From CAYWNA01 sp964459305 (GTDB lineage: Bacteria > Planctomycetota > Planctomycetia > Pirellulales > Pirellulaceae): 31,220 nucleotides of DNA. Below the pieces are notes generated by a model. The model was not told where the DNA came from. It was given only the letters and a program-made list of their open reading frames with translations, and made no database searches. Shown piece by piece: positions 7,328-14,280 of the stretch (within the stretch, counting starts at the first letter, position 1; the number at the start of each line of letters is the position of its first letter). Position numbers and translations under genes: made by a program. The stretch is from assembly GCA_964459305.1 (NCBI GenBank), contig CAYWNA010000156.1, positions 1 to 31,220 of the forward strand. The letters are read 5' to 3'.

Positions 7328-8746
7328 ATGCGGCTGGCAACCCTCATCGCGATCATCGTGACACTAGCATTGAACGCCGTTCTTGCTGCGAAAGACCGTC
7401 GCCCGAATATCGTCTTCATATTGACTGATGACCAGCGTGCGGACGCTCTCGGCTGTGCGGGGAACGATGTCATTCACACACCGAATCTGGATGCGTTGGC
7501 CGGACGTGGGGTGCGGTTCGCGAACGCCTTCGTCACTTTGTCGATCTGCAGTCCCAGTCGAGCGGCCTGCATGACGGGGCAGTACAACAGCCGTAACGGA
7601 GTGACTCGGGTTGGATCGCAACGGCTATCGAGCGCGTCTCCTCGGCTGCCGCGGCAGCTTCGAAAGGCCGGCTATCGAACGGCAATGCTTGGGAAATGGC
7701 ATTCGGGAGACACGCCGACCGAGTTAGGTTTCGACGAGTCCGAGTTCTTCACGGGAAACGGTCCGTACTATAACCGAAAGATCCGCGTAGGCGATCAAGT
7801 CAAGACAGTCGAAGGGTTCATTGATGACTATGTGGCGGACAAGTGCATCGCTTTCATCAACGAAGCCTCGCGCGAAGAGAAGCCTTTCTTCCTTTGGATG
7901 TGCACCCAAGTGCCGCATATGAATCACAAGTTCGACTGGAACGCTCGACCAGAGACACTTCAACTCTACGCGGACGCCGACATCCAGGTCCCCGCATCTT
8001 GGCAGGACGACCTGAGTGGAAAGCCAAAATATCTGAAATCGAGCCGCAGTCGCCAACAAGCGTTGAGATACGGCTACGACTCGAAAGCCGCCGTCCTGCG
8101 CCACGTACGCCGTTACTATGCAGCGACTACGGAGGTCGACGCGTCGATCGGTCGCGTGCTGGATCGCCTAAAGCAACTGAGTTTGGATGACAATACATGG
8201 ATTATCTTCATGGGCGACAACGGCTGGTTGTTGGGCGAGCATCAATTCACGAGCAAAGTTCTTGCATATGAAGAGTCAATCCGAGTGCCCATGATCATCG
8301 CGGGGCAGAATACCCGAACCGGTGTGGAAACACGCCTCGCTTTGAACATCGATCTGGCTCCAACCATCCTCGACCTCGCCGGGCTGCCGCGCGACGATAG
8401 GATGGACGGTGTCAGCCTGAAACCACTGCTGCAAAAGGAGGTCGGCGAAATTGAATGGCGCGATAGCTTCGTTTACGAGGCTCCGGATCCGCAGTTGGGC
8501 AGCCGCCCGCTCTGGGCCGTACGCACAGAACGTTGGAAGTTTATCTCGACGCTGATGCCCGGCGGTGCGCCGTTTGAAGAGCTCTATGATCTACAGCAGG
8601 ATCCGGCCGAAATGACGAATCTGGCCTCGCAGCCCTCGGCGAAGAACCAGCTTGCCGAGTTCAAGGCAGCGATCGAGCAACACCGTACGCGAACCGCTCG
8701 GGCGGCTCGATGGAATGCCGCAAGAGGCTGGCTTACGACGCGCTAA
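7328..8746 (+). CDS. Secreted sulfatase
   Basis: Sulfate-ester hydrolase of the formylglycine (S1-type) family, 472 aa. Residues 1-21 are a signal peptide (MRLATLIAIIVTLALNAVLA). The catalytic motif is C74-S-P-S-R78, followed by AACMTGQ. The metal pair is D34-D35 in FILTDDQRAD. LGKWHSG (Lys123, His125) and FMGDNGWLLGEH are the next conserved blocks. ATG 7328 is preceded by GGAAGGAAG. The SDR gene follows after 16 nt, and the FG-GAP gene after that, so the three probably form one transcript. The C-terminal end (LYDLQQDPAEMTNLA) is typical of arylsulfatases that act on oligosaccharides or glycosaminoglycan-like substrates; the exact substrate cannot be told. Confidence 0.95.
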   Translation: MRLATLIAIIVTLALNAVLAAKDRRPNIVFILTDDQRADALGCAGNDVIHTPNLDALAGRGVRFANAFVTLSICSPSRAACMTGQYNSRNGVTRVGSQRLSSASPRLPRQLRKAGYRTAMLGKWHSGDTPTELGFDESEFFTGNGPYYNRKIRVGDQVKTVEGFIDDYVADKCIAFINEASREEKPFFLWMCTQVPHMNHKFDWNARPETLQLYADADIQVPASWQDDLSGKPKYLKSSRSRQQALRYGYDSKAAVLRHVRRYYAATTEVDASIGRVLDRLKQLSLDDNTWIIFMGDNGWLLGEHQFTSKVLAYEESIRVPMIIAGQNTRTGVETRLALNIDLAPTILDLAGLPRDDRMDGVSLKPLLQKEVGEIEWRDSFVYEAPDPQLGSRPLWAVRTERWKFISTLMPGGAPFEELYDLQQDPAEMTNLASQPSAKNQLAEFKAAIEQHRTRTARAARWNAARGWLTTR

Positions 8747-8762
8747 AAGAGAGGCGACCATC

Positions 8763-9557
8763 GTGAGACTGAAAGACAAGATCGTCGTCGTGACCGGTGC
8801 CAGCAAAGGCATCGGCCGGGCCATCGCTCTGGGCGTCGCCCGCGAGGGAGCTCACGTCGTCGTCAACTTCAACACCGATGCCGCAGGTGCTGACGAAGTG
8901 GTGCAACAGATCGCTTCGTTCGGCCGACGTGCGGCGGCGGTCAAGGCAGACATCAGCCGCTTTTCTGAGATACGTTCGATGTTCGATGTCGTCCAGGGCG
9001 ATTTCGGCCGAGTGGATGTTCTCATCAATAACGCTGCCATTACCGGTTGGTCATCGCTCTTCGATACGACCGAGGAGACGTGGGACCAAGTGGTTGATAC
9101 CAATCTCAAGGGCACCTTTTTCTGCTCGTTGGAAGCGGCGAAGATAATGCGATCCGGCAGTGGCGGCAGTATTGTCAACGTGTCAACGAACTGCGCGGCC
9201 CTTGGCGTGAAGAACCTGGTTGCCTATGCGACGAGCAAAGCCGGCATTCATGGGTTGACGCGGCAGCTTGCCGTGGAGCTGGCACCCTACAACATCCGCG
9301 TCAACACATTCGCACCCGGCCCGACTCAGGTCGAACGCAATCTGCGCGACGATCCCGACTATGACCGGAGTTGGGGCTCCATGACCCCGATGAACCGTAC
9401 GGCCTTGCCGGAAGAGATGGTTGGTGCTGCCCTATTCCTGGCGTCGGACGACTCCAGCTACATGACCGGCCAAGTATTCTACGTCGACGGCGGCTGGACC
9501 GTCCAAGGCCGTATTCCCGTCGACAATTTGGACCAAGCCATGCAGCGAAATCGGTGA
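8763..9557 (+). CDS. SDR-family NAD(P)-dependent oxidoreductase
   Basis: Classical short-chain dehydrogenase of 264 aa, cytoplasmic, with no signal peptide. The nucleotide-binding motif is T11-G-A-S-K-G16-I-G18. NNAA at 89-92 replaces the more usual NNAG, and N114 is present. The catalytic triad is S141, Y155 and K159 (YATSK). The C-terminal FLASDDSSYMTGQVFYVDGGW block is typical of sugar, alcohol or 3-oxoacyl reductases of this group. I choose GTG 8763, because GAGAGG precedes it by about 8 nt and the Rossmann strand begins a few residues later; the frame upstream overlaps the sulfatase and looks spurious. Coupling to a sulfatase suggests it oxidises or reduces a sugar released by desulfation, which is inference. 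Confidence 0.93.
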   Translation: MRLKDKIVVVTGASKGIGRAIALGVAREGAHVVVNFNTDAAGADEVVQQIASFGRRAAAVKADISRFSEIRSMFDVVQGDFGRVDVLINNAAITGWSSLFDTTEETWDQVVDTNLKGTFFCSLEAAKIMRSGSGGSIVNVSTNCAALGVKNLVAYATSKAGIHGLTRQLAVELAPYNIRVNTFAPGPTQVERNLRDDPDYDRSWGSMTPMNRTALPEEMVGAALFLASDDSSYMTGQVFYVDGGWTVQGRIPVDNLDQAMQRNR

Positions 9558-9629
9558 CACACTGACAATTCACAACGTTTCACAATCGGGTATTCAAGAA
9601 CCACAGACCACGTGGAGGTAAGAGAAGTG

Positions 9630-10799
9630 ATGAGAACGAAAGTGCAAGTCTTCTCACAAATTCTGCTATTGGCCGCGACCGCTTCGCTGGCGATTGCCGG
9701 TGATCCCTCCTGGCAGCGCAAGGGCAGCGTCACCGACGATATCCCGGTGCCGAATCAAGGCAACCAGCAGACTTGCTGTGTGGTGGCAGACTTGGATGGC
9801 GATGGCATCGAGGATTTCGTTGTTGGCGAGCGCACGCGAACGCCGTCGGTCGTCTGGTACAAGTACAACGGCAAGACGTGGGACAAGCATGTGATCGACG
9901 ACACGCGGCTGAGACCCGAAGCCGGCGGCGTTTGCTTCGACGTGGATGGAGACGGTGATCAGGATGTCGTTCTCGGTCAGGACGCAAGCGGTTCGAATAT
10001 CTGGTGGTGGGAGAACCCTTGCCCACGGTTTGAAAAGCCCTGGAAGCGGCGCCCGATCAAGCAGGGAGGCCCCAAGAAACACCACGACCAGACGGCCGGA
10101 GACTTCGATGGCGATGGGGAGGTCGAGTTTGTGTCCTGGAACCAACAAGGCAAACAGCTTCTGATGTTTGAGATTCCCAAGGACCCACACCGCGCCGATG
10201 TCTGGTCATCCACGCCGATCTATTCGTGGAAGTCCGGCCGGGAGCTGGAAGGTTTCCCGTCGATTCCCGTAGACGTGGATTTGGACGGTCAGATCGACTT
10301 GGTCGGCGGCGGCCGTTGGTTCAAACACCGGGGTGGCACGAAATTCGAAGACCAGATAATCGATGACAAGCAGCGATTCACCCAGTGCGCCGCGGGACAA
10401 CTGGTCGACGGTGGACGTCCGGAGATCGTCTTCTCCCCCGGCGACATGGATGGCGATGCCAAGTGGTACGAGTGGGACGGAAAGAAGTGGAATTCCCATT
10501 CGCTTGGCTTCGTCGTACACGGCCACACCTGCGACATCCGCGACGTCAACGGCGACGGCTACCCAGACATCTTCATTGGCGAAATGGGCAATCCCGGTGC
10601 GGGTGACAAAGCCAAGGCCTACATCTGGTACGGCGACGGCAAAGGCAACTTTCGCAAGACGATTGCTTCGGACGGCCAGGGAATTCACGAAGGGATCTTG
10701 TCCGACCTGGACGGCGATGGCGATCTGGACATCCTTATGAAACCTTACAATCACAATTCCCCGCGCATCGATGTGTTGTTGAACGCGCCGGTGCCGTAG
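9630..10799 (+). CDS. Secreted FG-GAP/VCBS repeat beta-propeller protein
   Basis: This 389-aa protein starts at ATG 9630, with GGAGGT 10 nt upstream. The signal peptide is about residues 1-23 (ILLLAATASLAIAG). At least six Asp-rich calcium-binding loops of the form D-x-D/N-G-D-G recur at roughly 50-60 residue spacing: DLDGDGIEDF (54-63), DVDGDGDQDV, DFDGDGEVEF, DVDLDGQIDL, DVNGDGYPDI and DLDGDGDLDI. The pattern is that of integrin-alpha-like FG-GAP or VCBS blades, forming a propeller. Such proteins are usually extracellular binding or adhesion modules and are very common in planctomycetes. It lies 72 nt after the SDR gene and is the last gene of the rightward run. It is a relative of the protein at 22192-23622. 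Confidence 0.9.
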   Translation: MRTKVQVFSQILLLAATASLAIAGDPSWQRKGSVTDDIPVPNQGNQQTCCVVADLDGDGIEDFVVGERTRTPSVVWYKYNGKTWDKHVIDDTRLRPEAGGVCFDVDGDGDQDVVLGQDASGSNIWWWENPCPRFEKPWKRRPIKQGGPKKHHDQTAGDFDGDGEVEFVSWNQQGKQLLMFEIPKDPHRADVWSSTPIYSWKSGRELEGFPSIPVDVDLDGQIDLVGGGRWFKHRGGTKFEDQIIDDKQRFTQCAAGQLVDGGRPEIVFSPGDMDGDAKWYEWDGKKWNSHSLGFVVHGHTCDIRDVNGDGYPDIFIGEMGNPGAGDKAKAYIWYGDGKGNFRKTIASDGQGIHEGILSDLDGDGDLDILMKPYNHNSPRIDVLLNAPVP

Positions 10800-10930
10800 A
10801 TCTGCGTTGTGCTCACGACCTTGCCGAGTCAGGCCGCCAACCCATACCCGCGACAACTTGCCTCGGACCTCGTCGCCAATGCCGTCTCTGCCACTCGCGG
10901 TTGACGGTACCTAATCGTTGCATACTTCCG

Positions 10931-11081
10931 CGGCGAGCGGCGGGCGTTAGCCCGCTGATTGAAGTGGCAAACCTCACTTGGCATGTCGATTGGGGGACTT
11001 CACCACCGGTGAGTTCTGGAACGGCGCATGGAACATTCGATTTGGTCGAGTTATCAGGGGCCTAACGGCCCCCGCTCGCCG
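10931..11081. repeat. REP doublet (REPIN-like element, family 3) with covarying stems
   Basis: Two 29-nt units face each other: 10931-10959 and 11053-11081 (reverse strand), separated by 93 nt. Both have the outer flank CGGCGAGCG, a 6-bp hairpin with loop GTTA, and TGAT on the inner side. The left stem is GCGGGC/GCCCGC and the right stem is GGGGCC/GGCCCC. They differ at four bases that form two fully compensatory base-pair swaps. The element sits between convergent genes (stops at 10799 and 11111). I see no other content in 10800-10930. Confidence 0.8.
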
Positions 11082-11110
11082 TGTCTTCTGCAACTGGCAA
11101 GGGAGCTCAT

Positions 11111-12103
11111 TCAGGGTTTGCGGAGATAGAATTTCTGGGCGCGTTTGCCCATAATGTCGCCCAGGTAGACGTTGCCGTGCGAGTCGAGCGCGACCGTGTG
11201 CACCCAATCGACCTCACCCGGCTTGCTCGGCGCTGTTGCGGCCAGGCGAAGCGGTACGCGCTGGAGCACCTTCCCAGTTGTGTCGAGCTGCACCAGCAGT
11301 TGGTCCGGCGGCGGCGAGACGACCCAGCCGTCGTCGTCCGGCTGCCTGACTCTGGATGAACCGCAGACCCAGATTTTGTCATCACCAGTCACGGCGAAGC
11401 CCCATGGCATGATGGAATCGTCCCACACGGCCAGCAATTTGCCATCGGTATCGAAGACCTGGATTCGCGCGTTATTTCGGTCGGCAACATAGAGCCGGCC
11501 CTGAGAATCGGCGGCAATCGCATGCGGCAGGGCGAATTGCCCCGGTTCGGTACCCTCTTCGCCCCATGCTTTGACGAAGTGGCCTTGTTTGTCAAAGTGC
11601 ACCACGCGCCGGTTGCCGTAGCCATCGGAAATGAACACGTCGCCGTTTGGGACGAACGCCATGTCGGTCGGCCCGGCGAAGTGACTCTCGTCACAGCCCG
11701 ACTGGCCGGCTTCGCCAAGCGTCAGCAGAAGTTTCCCCGCGGGGCTGTACTTCTGGACAACGTGACCGCGGAAGTCGGCAAGCCATACGTTGCCATCAGC
11801 GTCGAGCTTGATGTGGTGAGTTCCCGGCGGATTGGCCGTGGACCACGACCGAACGAAAGCTCCGTCGGCCCGGTAGACCTGCACGGTCGGATCGGCTCGA
11901 TTGAACACGTAGACCTGATCTCGGGCATCCACGGTGATCCCGGTCATGGCGCCCCAGGTGAACGACGCCGGTTTCTGAGGCCAAGTGGCATCGAGCACGC
12001 ATGTCGCTTCACCAGCAGGTGATTCCGCAAGAACCTGCCCGGCGCTATGGGGCAGGATCAACGTCAAAACCAAGGCAACATGCAGGCAACGGAAAACGGT
12101 CAT
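11111..12103 (-). CDS. Secreted NHL-repeat beta-propeller protein
   Basis: This 330-aa protein starts at ATG 12103 behind GAGGAG (about 10 nt). The signal peptide is about residues 1-27 (VALVLTLILPHSAGQVLA). The body is made of about six NHL blades: VDARDQVYVFNRADPTVQVY, LDADGNVWLADFRGHVVQKY, FVPNGDVFISDGYGNRRVV, ADSQGRLYVADRNNARIQVF, VTGDDKIWVCGSSRV and LDSHGNVYLGDIMGKRAQKF. This layout resembles the peptidyl-alpha-hydroxyglycine alpha-amidating lyase-like branch of NHL proteins. No catalytic assignment can be made by eye, and a binding function is as likely. It follows the Gfo/Idh/MocA gene on the same strand after 146 nt, with an AT-rich degenerate repeat between, so co-transcription is possible but not certain. 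Confidence 0.9.
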   Translation of the reverse strand: MTVFRCLHVALVLTLILPHSAGQVLAESPAGEATCVLDATWPQKPASFTWGAMTGITVDARDQVYVFNRADPTVQVYRADGAFVRSWSTANPPGTHHIKLDADGNVWLADFRGHVVQKYSPAGKLLLTLGEAGQSGCDESHFAGPTDMAFVPNGDVFISDGYGNRRVVHFDKQGHFVKAWGEEGTEPGQFALPHAIAADSQGRLYVADRNNARIQVFDTDGKLLAVWDDSIMPWGFAVTGDDKIWVCGSSRVRQPDDDGWVVSPPPDQLLVQLDTTGKVLQRVPLRLAATAPSKPGEVDWVHTVALDSHGNVYLGDIMGKRAQKFYLRKP

Positions 12104-12160
12104 CTGATTGACTCCTCGTGTAAGGCCCCGGGCGGGACAGTGACTTCCAGGAACGACTTC

Positions 12161-12230
12161 GCTTCGAGCATTTATGATTTGAATTTTTGGTCTGTTTCGG
12201 ATTTCGTGCTTCGGGTTTGGGATTTCGAAA
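12161..12230. repeat. Degenerate low-complexity repeat rich in GATTTCG
   Basis: Within otherwise GC-rich DNA, 12161-12230 is built from short related words: TTTCGGATTTCG, GCTTCGGG, TTTGGGATTTCG. GGATTTCG occurs twice, 20 nt apart. On the other strand it reads as CGAAATCC/CGAAGC words. I associate similar CGAAATCC-type tracts with planctomycete intergenic regions, from memory. It lies between two same-strand genes. Confidence 0.45.
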
Positions 12231-12249
12231 AATGCTGCGAACGGTTCGT

Positions 12250-13674
12250 CTAAACCTCTAGCAGCTCAGGCCCCCACGGCTCGCGCATCGGTCGTGTGAG
12301 CATCCCGTTCACTTCTTCGTCGTCCGGACTCCGTTCGGCCGCGGGGTCCCAGCGGAACTTGCGTTTCAGAATCTGGGCGATGTTGCCTAGGATACACAGG
12401 CTGGCCGTACTATGGCCGACTTCTACCGGCTCGATCGGATCCTGCCGGCTCTTGACGGCGTCCAGAAAGCTGCGGACGTGATCCGCGTCAATGTGTTTCC
12501 GAACATTTTCCTTGCGGGCTGGGTTGCTCTGCGGCAAATGGATCTCGTTCGGTCCGATCACCGAGTCCTTGAGGTTTTCGGGGAACGTCTTCAAGCTGCC
12601 GCCCAGGGTGATCTCCAGCCGGCCTTCGGTGCCCTCGAACTTGGTCGCCGAACTCTTGCGCGTCTCGCAGAACAGTTCGATACCGTTGGCGTATCGGGCG
12701 CGGAAGGCCGTTTTGGAGGCTGTCGTGAACATGCTTCCCTTGGGCAGGAACTCCGAGCCGTTATCTTCGAACTCGACCGGCGTCGTGCCATCCATGTTCA
12801 AGCCCCACTGGGCGACATCGTTGGTATGGGCGCCGAAGTTGACCGTTTGTCCATTGGAATAGTCGAGGATGTATCGCCAGCGGTGGAAGCAGCGCTCGAC
12901 GTGATAGGGCGCCTTGGGTGCCGGTCCGAGCCATAAGTCGTAGTCAAAGCCTTCGGGGACGGGCATGGGCTGCCAGCCGGGGCCGGGGCCCTCGAAGCTG
13001 TTGGGGGCGACCCACGTGCGGACGACGCGGATTTCGCCCAGGCGTCCGTTACGCACCAACTCGCACGCCCGCCGCACGTTGGGACTGGAACGGAACTGAG
13101 CGCCCGTCTGGAAAACGCGTTTATACTTGCGCACCGCCTTGACCATCTGCCGGCCTTGGTAGACGTTCAGCGCCAGGGGTTTCTCGCAATAGACATCCTT
13201 GCCCGCTCGCATGGCCGCAATGGCGATCAGCGCATGCCAATGATCGGGTACGACGATCGCGACAGCATCGATATCCGACCGGGCAAGCAATTCACGAAAA
13301 TCAACGTAGGTGTCGCAGCCCCGGAACTGGCCGGTCGCTGTCTTCTGGGCGTAATGTTCGTTGACCCACTGCCGCGCGGTTTCCCGGCCAAGCACCTGGT
13401 CGGGCCAGTAGTAACCGAGGCCGCGCCGATTCACGTCGCAAACGGCCAGCATTTGGACATCGTCGTGGACCAGAAACGACGGCACAATCCGTTGGCTCTG
13501 GTGCCCGCAGCCGATAAGGCCCACGTGAATCCGGTTGCTCGGCGCATTCGCCCCCAACACGCTCGAAGGAACCAAGGCGGGAAGGTACAGGGCTCCCGCG
13601 CTCGTAACCGTCGTCTTCAAGAATCGGCGACGCGTGATTAAGCTACGCTGCTGTGTGGTATTGCAGGCACCCAT
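12250..13674 (-). CDS. Tat-exported Gfo/Idh/MocA-family oxidoreductase
   Basis: NAD(P)-dependent sugar or cyclitol dehydrogenase-like protein of 474 aa. I choose ATG 13674, which has GGGAGGAA about 7 nt upstream; a start 14 codons earlier has no such site. A twin-arginine signal is visible: R15-R-R-F-L-K20 followed by a hydrophobic stretch ending at VLGANAPS. The Rossmann motif is GLIGCGHQS (52-60). The catalytic Lys motif is E164-K165-P166 in DVYCEKPLALNVYQG, preceded by VVPDHWHALIAIAAMRAGK. The second half (FDYDLWLGPAP, WRYILDYSNGQTVNFGAHTNDVAQWGL) is the usual C-terminal sheet domain of the secreted planctomycetal subgroup. Tat export fits a protein that folds with its cofactor before transport. 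It may oxidise glycans outside the cytoplasm, which is inference. Confidence 0.95.
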   Translation of the reverse strand: MGACNTTQQRSLITRRRFLKTTVTSAGALYLPALVPSSVLGANAPSNRIHVGLIGCGHQSQRIVPSFLVHDDVQMLAVCDVNRRGLGYYWPDQVLGRETARQWVNEHYAQKTATGQFRGCDTYVDFRELLARSDIDAVAIVVPDHWHALIAIAAMRAGKDVYCEKPLALNVYQGRQMVKAVRKYKRVFQTGAQFRSSPNVRRACELVRNGRLGEIRVVRTWVAPNSFEGPGPGWQPMPVPEGFDYDLWLGPAPKAPYHVERCFHRWRYILDYSNGQTVNFGAHTNDVAQWGLNMDGTTPVEFEDNGSEFLPKGSMFTTASKTAFRARYANGIELFCETRKSSATKFEGTEGRLEITLGGSLKTFPENLKDSVIGPNEIHLPQSNPARKENVRKHIDADHVRSFLDAVKSRQDPIEPVEVGHSTASLCILGNIAQILKRKFRWDPAAERSPDDEEVNGMLTRPMREPWGPELLEV

Positions 13675-13837
13675 GTCATTTCCTCCCAATTGTGATCTAA
13701 CCGCGTGCCACAACATGCGCTTGCGGCGAGCCTATGTCAACGCTTGGTCTTCCAAGATCAACTGCGTGACGCTGGACGGCGCCGACAAGGCGGGATGCGA
13801 AGTAGCCCTATTCCGTTGGAGTCGCCCCGACCGCCTG

Positions 13838-13865
13838 TTGCATACGGTGTGTTCATTGTATACAA
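13838..13865 (+). promoter_or_regulatory. Possible promoter with overlapping palindromic operator
   Basis: TTGCAT (13838-13843) and TATACA (13859-13864) are spaced 15 nt, a short but possible sigma70-like spacing. The perfect palindrome TTGTATACAA (13856-13865) covers the -10 box, as expected for a repressor site; related sequences are bound by some GntR-type regulators. It faces right, towards the GntR-like scrap at 13912 and the sulfatase at 14281. The assignment is by eye only. Confidence 0.3.
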
Positions 13866-13911
13866 CGCATGCAATGTTGTCTTTCCGGCCAGCTGCCCTG
13901 GGGTCCCGTCG

Positions 13912-14004
13912 ATGCAGCCCGATACGCTTCGTCAGCGCGCCTACCGTCGCCTTCGCGACAAGTTGCGACGCACGTCTCGATCGCCCCGGATGATGCGCGG
14001 CTGA
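13912..14004 (+). pseudogene. Possible N-terminal remnant of a GntR-type regulator
   Basis: ATG 13912 opens a 30-codon frame beginning MQPDTLRQRAYRRLRDKL, which resembles the first helix of GntR-family winged-helix regulators (pattern xxAYxxLRxxI). The reading then loses similarity and stops. A neighbouring frame continues with IAPDDARLTIR, similar to the LAPGxRLSxR segment that normally follows in GntR proteins, so a frame break is possible. The palindrome over a possible promoter 47 nt upstream fits autoregulation. The evidence is short and weak, and a chance resemblance cannot be excluded. Confidence 0.25.
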
Positions 14005-14179
14005 CGATCCGGCTGACTGAGATGAGTCACAGCGAAAACTTGACTCTGCGTGAATCGCAGTATCCCCGTCGGCCGTTCAGTCTTCGAACCGGCGTGGACC
14101 CCGGTGCGGCGGTGCTCCCCACTGGTCGGCTGCCATGGCCGTGGTGCCTTATGAGGCGAGCGGCAGATGAGAATATACC

Positions 14180-14247
14180 AAAGTAGCAGGCACACTCCGT
14201 GTGCCGCCCGCTTCCGGCTACGGCACACGGAGTGTGCCTGCTACTTT
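14180..14247. repeat. Perfect 27-bp inverted repeat (family 4)
   Basis: Arms 14180-14206 and 14221-14247 are perfect inverted copies of 27 nt with a 14-nt loop. Each arm holds an inner hairpin: CACAC-TCC-GTGTG on the left and CACAC-GGA-GTGTG on the right. It ends 33 nt before the sulfatase start at 14281, so in RNA it would lie in or near the leader of that message. No T-run follows. Confidence 0.8.
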
Positions 14248-14280
14248 CCAAGGGGCTCGCAGTAGAAAAGGGATGGACTG

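Noticed and set aside
7003..7473. An N-terminal extension of 157 residues for the secreted beta-sandwich protein
   Set aside because: It overlaps the start of the divergent sulfatase gene, and a good signal peptide with SD begins at 7002.
9783..10770. Recurrent GATGGCGATGGC-type DNA words as a tandem repeat
   Set aside because: They encode the D-x-D-G-D-G calcium loops of the FG-GAP blades, so they are protein-level repeats, not a separate DNA element.
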